In this document: one piece after another, positions 1 through 7,612 of the stretch | Numbering within the stretch: position 1 is the first letter of the stretch | Layout of the letters: every line of letters begins with the position of its first letter | Assembly: GCF_026008495.1 (NCBI RefSeq) | Contig: NZ_BQUN01000057.1 | Coordinates: 233,344 to 297,343, forward strand | DNA length: 64,000 bases | Origin: Streptomyces sp. A012304 | GTDB taxonomy: Bacteria; Actinomycetota; Actinomycetes; Streptomycetales; Streptomycetaceae | Direction of reading: 5' to 3' | Notes under the pieces: generated by a model | Told to the model about the DNA's origin: nothing | Seen by the model: the letters and a program-made list of their open reading frames with translations, nothing else | The model's database searches: none | Translations under genes and position numbers: made by a program

Positions 1-219
1 GCGGCGGTAGCCGATGAGCTCGCCGTCGATGCTGATCCAGCCGCGATCGACCTTCTCCAGGTGGTTGATGGTCCGCAGCAGCGTGGACTTGCCGGAGCCG
101 GACGGGCCGAGGATCACGGTGACCTCACCGGCCCGGACCTGGAGGTCGACACCGCGCAGCACTTCCAGCGGGCCGAAGCTCTTGTGGACGCCGTGGACGT
201 CGACCATGACGTCGTTCAT
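1..219 (-). CDS. amino-acid-family ABC transporter ATP-binding protein (partial)
   Basis: Only the first 73 codons are present; the gene runs off the left edge. It starts at the ATG at 219 (MNDVMVDVHGVHKSFG) and carries a Walker A motif GPSGSGKST at about residues 38-46, followed by LLRTINHLE, which is typical of the HisP/GlnQ family of polar amino acid importers. The start overlaps the stop of the permease gene by 4 bp (ATGA), so the two are translationally coupled. It is the last visible gene of an operon headed by a Cys-Cys leader peptide and an SsuD-like monooxygenase, so the substrate is inferred to be a sulfur-containing amino acid or organosulfur compound. Confidence 0.9.
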   Translation of the reverse strand, partial: MNDVMVDVHGVHKSFGPLEVLRGVDLQVRAGEVTVILGPSGSGKSTLLRTINHLEKVDRGWISIDGELIGYRR

Positions 220-1178
220 GTCTTCTCCGGCAGTTGTCGGGTGGCCGCGAGTCGTCGGGTGGCCACGAAGCGCCCGACGCGCTGGAGCGGGGTGGGGGGC
301 GGGGTGCGGTTGGCGCCGCGGGCGTAGCGGCGCTCCACGTAGTACTGCGCGATCGACAGCAGGGAGGTGAGGACCACGTACCAGGCGGTGGCGACCAGCA
401 GCAGTGGGATCACCCGGCCGTTGCGGCCGTAGATCACCTGGACCTGGTAGAACAGCTCGCCGATGGACATCACGTAGACCACCGACGTGCCCTTGAGCAG
501 GCCGATGATCTCGTTGCCGGCCGTGGGCAGGATGGCGCGCATGGCCTGCGGCAGCACGATCCGGCGGATCTGCCGCAGCCGGGGGATGCCCAGCGCCGCG
601 GCGGCCTCCAGTTGCCCGTGGTCGACGGAGAGGACGCCGCCGCGGACGATCTCGGCGGCGTACGCGGCCTGGTGCAGCGACAGCCCGATGACGGCGGCGC
701 CGATGGTGCCGATGAGGGTGTTGCTGTCGACGGACCAGAACACCGGGCCGAAGGGGATGCCGAGGCCCAACTCCTCGTATAGGGCGCTCAGGTTGAACCA
801 GAACACCAGCTGGACGATCATCGGGATGGACCGGAAGATCCAGATGTAGGTCCAGGCGACGGTCGCCAGCACCGGGCTGCGCGAGAGCCGCATGAAGGCG
901 AGCACAGTGCCGAGGAGGAAGCCGAGGACGGTGGCGTAGGCGGTGAGCTGGAGGGTCACCCACACCGCCTGGACGATCGTCTCGGAGAAGACGTAGTCCC
1001 GGAAGACGTTCCACTCCCAGACGGGGTTCGTGGCCAGACCGTGCGCGAACTGGGCGACCAGCACGATCACGGCGACGCCGGCGGCCCAGCGGGCGTAGTG
1101 GCGGGCGGGTACGATCCTCAGCTCGGCCGGGTCCTGGACCGGTTTGGTGGCCGGTTCTGTGATGGTGTCGCTGCTCAT
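216..1178 (-). CDS. amino-acid-family ABC transporter permease
   Basis: This 320-residue integral membrane protein belongs to the HisM/GlnP type (polar amino acid uptake). The membrane core includes the segment VLGFLLGTVLAFMRLSRS, and FRSIPMIVQLVFWFN is the characteristic permease sequence of this family. The EAA-type coupling loop can be seen around EAAAALGIPRLRQIRRIVLPQA. It is 3 bp from the upstream GNAT gene and overlaps the ATPase start by 4 bp. The operon context (LLM monooxygenase, Cys leader) suggests uptake of cystine or another organosulfur compound, but the substrate cannot be read from sequence. No substrate-binding protein gene lies inside the visible part. Confidence 0.92.
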   Translation of the reverse strand: MSSDTITEPATKPVQDPAELRIVPARHYARWAAGVAVIVLVAQFAHGLATNPVWEWNVFRDYVFSETIVQAVWVTLQLTAYATVLGFLLGTVLAFMRLSRSPVLATVAWTYIWIFRSIPMIVQLVFWFNLSALYEELGLGIPFGPVFWSVDSNTLIGTIGAAVIGLSLHQAAYAAEIVRGGVLSVDHGQLEAAAALGIPRLRQIRRIVLPQAMRAILPTAGNEIIGLLKGTSVVYVMSIGELFYQVQVIYGRNGRVIPLLLVATAWYVVLTSLLSIAQYYVERRYARGANRTPPPTPLQRVGRFVATRRLAATRQLPEKT

Positions 1179-1181
1179 GGG

Positions 1182-1757
1182 TCACCTGTGCTCGGGCGGG
1201 TTGATCCGTGACGTGTCGATCGCGGAGGCGGAGGTGCCCCACGCCTTCCGCTTGGCATCGAGGTCCTTCTCGAACGGCAGCGGGCCGATGGTTTCCGGGT
1301 CGGCCTCGGTGTCGAACAGCGGTGTGTAGCCGGTGGCCAGGTACAGGCCGCGGGCCTCGGGCTGGCGCGGTCCGGTGGTCAGGTGGATCCGCCGGTAGCC
1401 GCGTGCGCTCGCCTCGCGCTCCAGCTCGGCGACGACGCGTCGGGCGAGGCCGCGTCGGCGGTGGGCGGAGTGCGTCCAGATCCTCTTCAGCTCGGCCGTG
1501 GTCGCGTCGTACCGGCGGAAGGCCCCGCCCGCGACGGGCTCGCCGCGCTCCAGCAGCAGCAGGAGCAGTCCGCCGTACGACGGGGTGAACTCCTCGTCGG
1601 GGTAGCGGGCGATCTCGGCGTGGGCGTCCTTGCCGTAGCGCGTGGAGTACTCGTGGCCGAGTTCGCGCAGCAGGGGCCTCACGCGGGGGTCGGACGGGGC
1701 GACATGAATCACCGTCAACTGCACTGGCGCTGACGGCGGTTGCGCTACGGAGGTCAT
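1182..1757 (-). CDS. GNAT family N-acetyltransferase
   Basis: This 191-residue protein has a GNAT fold. The acetyl-CoA binding loop reads HRRRGLARRVVAELE and is followed by the C-terminal half GYRRIHLTTGPRQPEARGLYLATGY. The start at 1757 (MTSVAQPP) overlaps the monooxygenase stop by 4 bp (ATGA), which decides the start; a longer open frame upstream only shadows the neighbour. Acetyltransferases of this kind often sit in sulfur-amino-acid uptake operons, where they may acetylate a cysteine or methionine derivative. That role is an inference here. Confidence 0.85.
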   Translation of the reverse strand: MTSVAQPPSAPVQLTVIHVAPSDPRVRPLLRELGHEYSTRYGKDAHAEIARYPDEEFTPSYGGLLLLLLERGEPVAGGAFRRYDATTAELKRIWTHSAHRRRGLARRVVAELEREASARGYRRIHLTTGPRQPEARGLYLATGYTPLFDTEADPETIGPLPFEKDLDAKRKAWGTSASAIDTSRINPPEHR

Positions 1758-2890
1758 CCACGCACCGCCGCGAGGGTCTGCGTCCCGCGGGCGGCCCGCT
1801 CGGCGTCGCGCTTGGCGACCTCCTCCCGGACGATCGGGATGACGTACCTGCCGAAGTCGATGGCGTCGCCCAGGAGGTCGTAGCCGCGCGCGGAGAGGAT
1901 GTCGACGCCGAGGTCGTAGTAGTCGAGGAGCGCCTGGGCGACCGTTTCCGGGGTGCCGACCAGGGCGTTGGAGTTGCCCGCGCCACCGGTGGCGGCGGCG
2001 GTCGGGGTCCACAGGGCGCGGTCGTAGCGCTCCCCCGCCTCGGCGATGGCGATCAGCCGCTGCGACCCCGTGTTCTGCGGCTGGGCGTGGCCGTTGTGGC
2101 GCTTGGTGATCGCCTCGCCCTTATCCTTGCGGGCCTTGATCGCGCCGACCGTGCGGTGGGCCTTCTCCCAGGCCAGTTCCTCGGTCGGGGCGATGATCGG
2201 GCGGAACGCCACCTGGATACGCGGCACGTCGGTGCGGCCGGCGGCCTTCGCGGCGGCCTTCACCGCCTCGATCTGGTCGGCGGTCTTCGCCAGGGGCTCG
2301 CCCCACAGGCAGTAGATGTCGGCCTCCGCGCCTCCGGCGGCGTACGCGGCGGGCGACGAGCCGCCGAACGAGACGTCGGGTCGGGGCTGTTGGGCCGGGA
2401 AGACGTCGCTGACGAAGTCGTGGAAGCGGTAGTGCTCGCCCTCGTGGTCGAAGGGCTCGCGGGAGGTCCAGATCTTCTTGACGATCCGGATGTACTCGCT
2501 GGTCCGGGTGTAACGCTCGTCCTTGGTGAGCGTGTCGCCCTCGCGACCCTGCTCATGGTCGTTGCCGCCGGTGATGAAGTGCACGGTCAGACGGCCCTCG
2601 CTGATCTGGTCGAGGGTGGCGAAGGTCTTGGCGGCGAAGGTCGGGTACGAGACGTTGGGCCGGTGGGCGAGCAGGATCTGGAGACGGTCCAGCCTGCTCG
2701 CGATGTACGCGGCCGCCGGTGCGGGGTCGGGCGATCCGGAGCCGTAGGCGAACAGCACCCGGTCCCAGCCGTGGTCCTCGTGCGCACGGGCGAGCCGGAG
2801 CGTGTACTCCTTGTCGAAGGCCGCGCCGGAGCGCGGGGTGGTTTCGGAGCCGTTGTGGGTGGCGGCGATGCCAAGGAACTCCACGGGCAT
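1754..2890 (-). CDS. LLM-class flavin-dependent monooxygenase, SsuD-like
   Basis: This 378-residue member of the bacterial luciferase-like FMNH2-dependent monooxygenases is closest in pattern to alkanesulfonate monooxygenase SsuD. Visible family signatures are LAHRPNVSYPTFAAKTFATLDQ, the stretch HFITGGNDHEQGREGD, SEYIRIVKKIWT and FGGSSPAAY. Such enzymes release sulfite from sulfonates or oxidise related organosulfur compounds when cysteine is scarce. It is the first large gene after the Cys-Cys leader peptide, with a roughly 350-nt leader between them, and it is coupled to the GNAT and ABC genes downstream. The exact substrate is unknown. Confidence 0.88.
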   Translation of the reverse strand: MPVEFLGIAATHNGSETTPRSGAAFDKEYTLRLARAHEDHGWDRVLFAYGSGSPDPAPAAAYIASRLDRLQILLAHRPNVSYPTFAAKTFATLDQISEGRLTVHFITGGNDHEQGREGDTLTKDERYTRTSEYIRIVKKIWTSREPFDHEGEHYRFHDFVSDVFPAQQPRPDVSFGGSSPAAYAAGGAEADIYCLWGEPLAKTADQIEAVKAAAKAAGRTDVPRIQVAFRPIIAPTEELAWEKAHRTVGAIKARKDKGEAITKRHNGHAQPQNTGSQRLIAIAEAGERYDRALWTPTAAATGGAGNSNALVGTPETVAQALLDYYDLGVDILSARGYDLLGDAIDFGRYVIPIVREEVAKRDAERAARGTQTLAAVRG

Positions 2891-3240
2891 GGGTGTGGCC
2901 TTTCCTCAAGTTTTTGAGCCGGGCCGCGTTGAACGCGCGGGCACGGTGGAGCAGCCCTCGGCGCGGCCGAATGTGACGGCGTCTCAGGGCGCTGGGAAAC
3001 AGTGGGTAAGTGCGTGTGACGGCGCTTCAGGGCACTGGAAGGGGTGTGACGACGCCGGGGCAGGTGCCTCGGGTGAGGTCGGGCGGCGGCAGCAGCGCGT
3101 GTCAGGTCTCGCGAGCGCGTCCGTACGCGGAATCAGCGCCTGTCGAGCGCGTGCGTACGACGGTGCCGCGAAGGGAGGAACTCGGCCCGCGACGGGGTCA
3201 CCGAGGGAGGGAAGGGCCGGTCAGACGGCCCGCTGCCGCA
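2891..3240 (-). promoter_or_regulatory. 350-nt untranslated leader between Cys-Cys leader ORF and the monooxygenase gene (candidate attenuator)
   Basis: This gene-free stretch separates the leader peptide stop (3241) from the monooxygenase ATG (2890). A hairpin with arms GGGCCG/CGGCCC lies at 3214-3231, directly after the leader stop, where a ribosome stalled on the Cys codons would mask it. The rest is GC-rich and may hold the alternative terminator and anti-terminator structures. Attenuation is inferred from the arrangement; the competing folds were not computed. Confidence 0.55.
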
Positions 3241-3318
3241 TCAGGCGCAACACGCGGCGGACCACACCCGACCGAAGTCGATGTGGTCACGGGTGACCAG
3301 GCGCTGCTCGGCATTCAT
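3241..3318 (-). CDS. leaderless Cys-Cys leader peptide (25 aa), sulfur-responsive attenuator
   Basis: This short ORF runs ATG at 3318 to TGA and encodes 25 residues ending in RDHIDFGRVWSAACCA. The tandem Cys codons TGT TGC lie two codons before the stop. The R-H-(I/V)-D-x-x-R-V-x-S-A-x-C pattern is what is seen in short putative leader peptides upstream of sulfur assimilation genes in Streptomyces. Polycysteine leaderless small ORFs that act as cysteine-responsive attenuators are established in mycobacteria. A promoter ends 6 nt before the ATG, so the transcript is probably leaderless. It precedes the monooxygenase/ABC operon on the same strand. Confidence 0.75.
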   Translation of the reverse strand: MNAEQRLVTRDHIDFGRVWSAACCA

Positions 3319-3324
3319 GCGACC

Positions 3325-3354
3325 AATTGAGCAGTACATCTCGCTTCTCGTCAA
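3325..3354 (-). promoter_or_regulatory. promoter of the sulfur operon
   Basis: On the minus strand a -35 box TTGACG (3349-3354) and a -10 box TCAATT (3325-3330) are separated by 18 nt. The ATG of the leader peptide (3318) begins 6 nt after the -10 box, at the expected transcription start. This predicts a leaderless mRNA. Confidence 0.6.
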
Positions 3355-3575
3355 CCACGGCCCGAATGCCGGACCGGTGTCGGGCAGTTCCTGCGCGTGG
3401 TTGACACATGCACGCGGTGCGCCCCTACGATCGAGGCCGGACCGGCTCCGCCGCGCGTGGAAGCCGTACCGGCCGCGTTGAGGGACGCGACCGCGGACGA
3501 CCTGCCACCGAGCCGCGCCGGCACGTCGGCCGCCGGCTGACCGCAGTCAACTCCGTCGCCGCAACCGCGCCTTCC

Positions 3576-3671
3576 AGTGTGGTGATGGTGCTCGGCTTCC
3601 TGCTCGGCACTCCGCTGCTGGTGCAGCTGCTGCTGTGGTTCAACATCGGCGCCGTCCGGCCCACTCCGTGC
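3576..3671 (+). pseudogene. relic of an amino-acid ABC transporter permease with internal deletion
   Basis: In one plus frame the sequence reads VVMVLGFLLG followed directly by TPLLVQLLLWFNIGAV. In intact permeases of this family (compare the gene at 216-1178) these two blocks are separated by about 30 residues ending in F-R-(G/S). The flanking sequence has no permease similarity, so this is a short remnant. A promoter-like pair, TTGACA (3401-3406) and TACGAT (3426-3431, spacer 19), stands upstream. The relic faces away from the living transporter operon and suggests an older, divergently arranged transporter gene that has decayed. Confidence 0.6.
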
Positions 3672-3717
3672 CCGGCTGGAGAGGGCGACCGCGCCCGGGA
3701 CGGGGTGACCGGACGGC

Positions 3718-3761
3718 GGGGAAGCGGTGACCGACCTCCCCAGGTTCGTCACCGCTTCCCC
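3718..3761. terminator. bidirectional terminator, 14-bp stem
   Basis: Arms GGGGAAGCGGTGAC (3718-3731) and its perfect complement (3748-3761) enclose a 16-nt loop. It lies downstream of the DUF488 gene (minus) and after the permease relic (plus). Confidence 0.7.
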
Positions 3762-3814
3762 GCAGCAGGGTGCTGCTACCCGCTCACACGGGGATCACGC
3801 CGGTCCCGCGACGA

Positions 3815-4360
3815 TCAGGGACCCCGTGCCGCGGCCAGGTCGTCGTAGAGGAGCAGGCCGTCCTCGCGCAGCCGTACGCCCGGCGTCGGGACGTGGAGGT
3901 GCTGTCGCCCGTCGTGCATCAGGTGGTGGACCCGCGTGGCTCGCGCGAGGACGGCGAAGTCGGCGATCAGACGGCGGTGGCAGCGCCACCAGACCGCCTC
4001 GCTGCACATCACCGCCGTGGGAGCGGTGGCCGCCTCGCGCAGCAGGCGTTCCATGGCGGCGACGAAGCCGGGCGTCCTGGTGTGGGCGGCGTAGCCGCGG
4101 AAGGACGTGTTGCGCCAGACGACGTCCGGGCTGTCCGCGGGCGGTTTGCGGTGTCCGCCCAGGTCGGGCTCCCACCGGTAGGCGATGCCGTGTGCGGGCA
4201 TCCAGGCGGCGAGCCGCGATCTGGCCAGGTCCGGGTCGCGGCGGCTGCCCGGGGCGATGCGCACGTCGACGACGGCGGTGACGCCGGCCTCGTGCAGCAG
4301 CCGGACGATCCGCTCGCGGCCGGCGGTGCCGTGCCCGAAGGTGATCAGCGGCGGTTCCAT
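3815..4360 (-). CDS. DUF488 family protein
   Basis: This 181-residue cytoplasmic protein of the DUF488 family opens with the typical ITFGHGTAGRERIVRLL block, followed by VVDVRIAPGSR and the aromatic repeat RWEPDLGGHR. The conserved C-terminal MCSEAVWWRCHRRLIADF resembles the Cys-containing loop of the family, in which a Cys-x-E...C-H-R pattern is typical. The biochemical function of the family is not established. The ATG at 4360 has a good ribosome site (GGAGGGAC) immediately upstream. It sits alone between a terminator hairpin and the convergent end of the siderophore synthetase gene region. Confidence 0.85.
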   Translation of the reverse strand: MEPPLITFGHGTAGRERIVRLLHEAGVTAVVDVRIAPGSRRDPDLARSRLAAWMPAHGIAYRWEPDLGGHRKPPADSPDVVWRNTSFRGYAAHTRTPGFVAAMERLLREAATAPTAVMCSEAVWWRCHRRLIADFAVLARATRVHHLMHDGRQHLHVPTPGVRLREDGLLLYDDLAAARGP

Positions 4361-4421
4361 GTCCCTCCGCCCGGCGAGTACCCGCGCCGGAGGGTCGCGT
4401 CCCTTCGTCCCCGGGCCGGTG

Positions 4422-5972
4422 TCAGCCGGCCAGTGGGTTGGGCAGTGGCAGGTAGCGGGCGTCGGCGCCGTCCGCGCCGGTCCAGCGCAGCAGCAGGTTG
4501 GTCTTGCCGGGCAGCTCCGGGGCGCCGAGCAGCTGGGCGGCCTCGGGGAGGGGGTGGCGGGCGAACTCCCGGCGCGCGGCCGGCCACGGGTCGAACCCGG
4601 GACGGCGTTCGGCGAGGGCGCCGGCGATCTCCGTCAGGTGGTTGACGACCAGGCAGTACACCAGCCGCTCCCAGCCGGCCGCCCGGGGCACGTCCGGCAG
4701 CAGTTTGACGCCCTCGGCGTCCCGGAACAGCGCCTGCACGGGCAGGCCGTCGGCGTCGACGGCGACCAGCGTGTTCTGCAGGTGTGCCTCCAGTACGACG
4801 CCGTGGTCGGCGAAGGCGGCCAGGGCCGGCGGGACGACGGCCCGCAGATACGCCTCCCACCAGGCCGCCGGGTCGGGTGCGGCATCGAGCGGGCTGCCCG
4901 CGAAGCCCTCCACCAGGCCGGCGGCGAGCAGCGGCGTCGCGCCGGGGCGGACATGGTCCCGCAGGCCGTCGCGGACCAGGACGGCGAGCTCCTCGAAGGC
5001 GAAGTCGGCGGTGCGGTAGCCGCGGTCGCTCAGCCAGGCGGCACTCCCGGCGGCGGCGGAGAACGCGGCGAACGCATGGACGACCGCCGTGTCGGTGCGC
5101 CGGAGTCCCAGCAGGTCGTGGCGCCACAGCCGACGGATGTCGTTGGTGATGCGCACATCCAGGCTGAACTTCAGGAAGAGATCCCGCCCGGGTGCGTACA
5201 CCGTGCGGATCGCGGCGGTCGGCCAGGTGTCGAAGCCGGTCGTGCCCAGCCTGATCAGCCGGCCGTCGGCGAAGGCCCGGTCGAGATCCACCAGGTCGAG
5301 CTGCCAGGGATGGGCGGGCAGCAGCCGGTAGCCGGGCGGGGCCTCGCCCAGGGCGTCCAGCGCCGAGGTGTCGCCCTCCTCGACCACGGCGTCCTCGCGC
5401 AGCCCCAGCAGCACCAGTGGGAAGCGGGCGTGCGCCTCGGGGGCGTAGGGCAGCCAGCCGGTGACCGGGCCGCCGCCGCGCGCCTTGGGGGCCGGGTGGT
5501 GGGGGTGGCCGGTGACGAGGCACTGCTCGGAGCGCAGGTAGGGGTCGTCGGGCGGAGTGGCACCCGCGCGTGCGGTGAGCAGGGCGGCGACCGCGTCCCT
5601 GCTGTCGATCATCTCGGCGGGCAGTTCGTGGTTGGACAGACCGGTGTGGCGGCGCAGCTCCTCCGCGACCAGTTTCACGAGGTCGGTGTGGCCGAGCCGG
5701 TGCCAGGCGCCGTCCGCGTACACCTCGGGCTCGGTGGGCCGCCGGGTGCCGCGCACGCGCAGTAGACGACCGCCGGCGGGCAGCCGGTGCACCGGCCGGC
5801 CGTCCTGCGGCGGCAGGGGTTCGGCGACCTCCCGCAGCAGGCAGTTGAGCAGCGGCGCCGCCGCGTAGGCGTCGGCCAGGCGTTCGACGTCGTCGGCGGG
5901 GGGTGCGGCCGGAGTGCCGTCGGCGGGCGGGGGGATGAGGTCCACGCGTTCCACTCGTTCTCTACGGTTCAT
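4422..5972 (-). CDS. IucA/IucC family NIS siderophore synthetase 1
   Basis: This 516-residue NRPS-independent siderophore synthetase adenylates a carboxylate such as citrate and condenses it with an amine or alcohol. The family signatures are GHPHHPAPKARGG at about 155-167, HPWQLDLVDLD, the nucleotide-binding block KFSLDVRITNDIRR, LEAHLQNTLVAVD and RDAEGVKLL. The C-terminal FhuF-like part ends in PLPNPLAG. It is divergent from a second synthetase 74 nt away. No obvious iron box of the DmdR type (TTAGGTTAGG) was seen between them. Start evidence is weak: no clear ribosome site precedes the ATG at 5972, and in-frame GTG codons lie shortly downstream. Confidence 0.9.
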   Translation of the reverse strand: MNRRERVERVDLIPPPADGTPAAPPADDVERLADAYAAAPLLNCLLREVAEPLPPQDGRPVHRLPAGGRLLRVRGTRRPTEPEVYADGAWHRLGHTDLVKLVAEELRRHTGLSNHELPAEMIDSRDAVAALLTARAGATPPDDPYLRSEQCLVTGHPHHPAPKARGGGPVTGWLPYAPEAHARFPLVLLGLREDAVVEEGDTSALDALGEAPPGYRLLPAHPWQLDLVDLDRAFADGRLIRLGTTGFDTWPTAAIRTVYAPGRDLFLKFSLDVRITNDIRRLWRHDLLGLRRTDTAVVHAFAAFSAAAGSAAWLSDRGYRTADFAFEELAVLVRDGLRDHVRPGATPLLAAGLVEGFAGSPLDAAPDPAAWWEAYLRAVVPPALAAFADHGVVLEAHLQNTLVAVDADGLPVQALFRDAEGVKLLPDVPRAAGWERLVYCLVVNHLTEIAGALAERRPGFDPWPAARREFARHPLPEAAQLLGAPELPGKTNLLLRWTGADGADARYLPLPNPLAG

Positions 5973-6046
5973 GCGGGCGGAGACGATCAGTATCGCTGTC
6001 GTCGCGGCCCGCCCCGATGTCCTACTCGTACCCGAGGAGCCCGCCC

Positions 6047-7570
6047 GTGCACCGTCCCCCCACCGCCGAGGCCGAGGTGGCCGCCGAGCTCGCCGTCGTG
6101 CGGCCCGCTCTCGGGCCGCGCTTCGCGGCCGAGCTGCCCGGCGCCCGCGCGGCCGTGCTGACGCGGCTGTGGCGTGCCCTCACCCATGAGCCGCTGCCCT
6201 GGGTGGAGGGTCGCGAGCGAGGCCGCGAGGGTCTCACGCTGCGCCTGTCCGACGGCCGCCGCCTGCACGGCCCGCACCCCGACCCGTACGCGACCTCCGC
6301 GTATGTGACGGCCGTCGACCTGGACGGGGTGGCGTACGAGGCACCCGCGCGGCTGCTGACGGACCTGGCGGTGCCGCACGGCGGGGGTCTCGCGGCCGAG
6401 CTCGATCACAGCACGGCGTCGTTGGCGCTGTCGCGGGCCGGGCAGCAGCCCGCGCGGGGATGGCCGGCGCGGGACTGGGAGTGGGAGCAGCGGGTGGTCG
6501 ACGGTCACCCCTACCACCCCAACTGCCGTTCCCGGCCCGGTTTCTCGGTGGCCGAGCAGCTGGCGTACGGGCCGGAGCACCGGCCGCGCGCGGTGCGGCT
6601 GGGGCTGCTGCCGGTGCCCGCCGGCGAGTGCCTGGTGTCGGGCGGGTGGCCCGGCGAGCTGCGGGACGAGGGGCGGCTGTTGATCCCGGTGCATCCGTGG
6701 CAGGCGACGCACGTGCTGAAGCGGCGGTGCGAGACGGGGGTGGAGGCGCATCCGCTGATGTCGCTGCGCACGCTGGCGCTGCCGGACGGACCGCACGTCA
6801 AGACGGCGCTGAGTGCCCGGCTCACGTCGTCGGTGCGGGACATCTCGGTCGGGTCGGTGGTCGCCTCGGCGGCCCTGTCGACGTTCGCGGAGAGCCTCGC
6901 GGACCACACGGAAGGCCTGCTGCACATGACCCGCACCCTGGGCGCCGTCACCGCCGACTCGCCCGACCTCGCGGCGGTGCTGCGCGAGTCGCCGGTGGTG
7001 TACGGGGCGCCGGGCGAGCACGTCGTGCCGGTGGCCGCGCTCACCACCACCGAACTGCCGTCGCGGCCCGGCTGGTTGGCGGAGTTCACGCGGCTCGCGC
7101 TGACGGTGGGGCTGCGGCTGCTGGAGCGGGGGGTGGCGCTGGAGGCGCACGGGCAGAACCTGCTGGTGGTGCTGTCGGCGTCGGGTGCCCCGCTGCGGCT
7201 GGTCTACCGCGACCTCGCCGACATCCGGGTCAGTCCGGCCCGGCTGGCCCGCCACGGTCTGCCGCTGCCCGAACTGCCGGAGCGGATCCTCACGGACGAC
7301 GTGACGGCGCTGCGGCGCAAGCTGTTCGGCTCGCTGGTGGGCGGGGCGCTGGCGGCGGCCGCCGGAAACCGGCAGGCGCTGCGGGCGGCGCTGGCGGCGG
7401 CCGTGCCGGAGGTGCCGCGCACACCGGACCTCGTGGCGATGTGTGAGGAGCCGCTGCCGGTGAAGGCGTTGACGCTGATGCGGCTGTCGCCGGGGACGGC
7501 GGGCGACCAGTGGGCGGGGCTGCCCAATCCGCTGACCGGGGACGAGGATCCCTCGGCGGAGCGGGGGTGA
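6047..7570 (+). CDS. IucA/IucC family NIS siderophore synthetase 2
   Basis: This second NIS synthetase is 507 residues from a GTG start at 6047. The GTG is preferred over the in-frame ATG at 6017 because GAGGAG (6034-6039) lies 7 nt before it. Signatures are DHSTASLALSRAG, GHPYHPNCRSRPGF, VHPWQATHVL, HVKTALSARLTSSVRDIS and LEAHGQNLLVVL. Its divergence from the neighbouring synthetase suggests that the two act on successive condensations of one siderophore. No monooxygenase, decarboxylase, transporter or siderophore-binding lipoprotein gene is adjacent, so the product cannot be named and precursor genes must lie elsewhere. Confidence 0.9.
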   Translation: MHRPPTAEAEVAAELAVVRPALGPRFAAELPGARAAVLTRLWRALTHEPLPWVEGRERGREGLTLRLSDGRRLHGPHPDPYATSAYVTAVDLDGVAYEAPARLLTDLAVPHGGGLAAELDHSTASLALSRAGQQPARGWPARDWEWEQRVVDGHPYHPNCRSRPGFSVAEQLAYGPEHRPRAVRLGLLPVPAGECLVSGGWPGELRDEGRLLIPVHPWQATHVLKRRCETGVEAHPLMSLRTLALPDGPHVKTALSARLTSSVRDISVGSVVASAALSTFAESLADHTEGLLHMTRTLGAVTADSPDLAAVLRESPVVYGAPGEHVVPVAALTTTELPSRPGWLAEFTRLALTVGLRLLERGVALEAHGQNLLVVLSASGAPLRLVYRDLADIRVSPARLARHGLPLPELPERILTDDVTALRRKLFGSLVGGALAAAAGNRQALRAALAAAVPEVPRTPDLVAMCEEPLPVKALTLMRLSPGTAGDQWAGLPNPLTGDEDPSAERG

Positions 7571-7576
7571 CGTCGT

Positions 7577-7606
7577 TTGTGGCGGGCGACCCGAGATCAA
7601 TAAGAT
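7577..7606 (+). promoter_or_regulatory. promoter of the VWA gene pair (leaderless)
   Basis: A -35-like TTGTGG (7577-7582) and -10 box TAAGAT (7601-7606) are 18 nt apart. The ATG at 7613 follows the -10 box by 6 nt and no ribosome-binding site is present, so the mRNA is predicted to be leaderless. Confidence 0.5.
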
Positions 7607-7612
7607 CCGCCG

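Noticed and set aside
5973..6046. Iron box for the divergent siderophore synthetases
   Set aside because: No DmdR/IdeR-type TTAGGTTAGG pattern was found in the short intergenic region.
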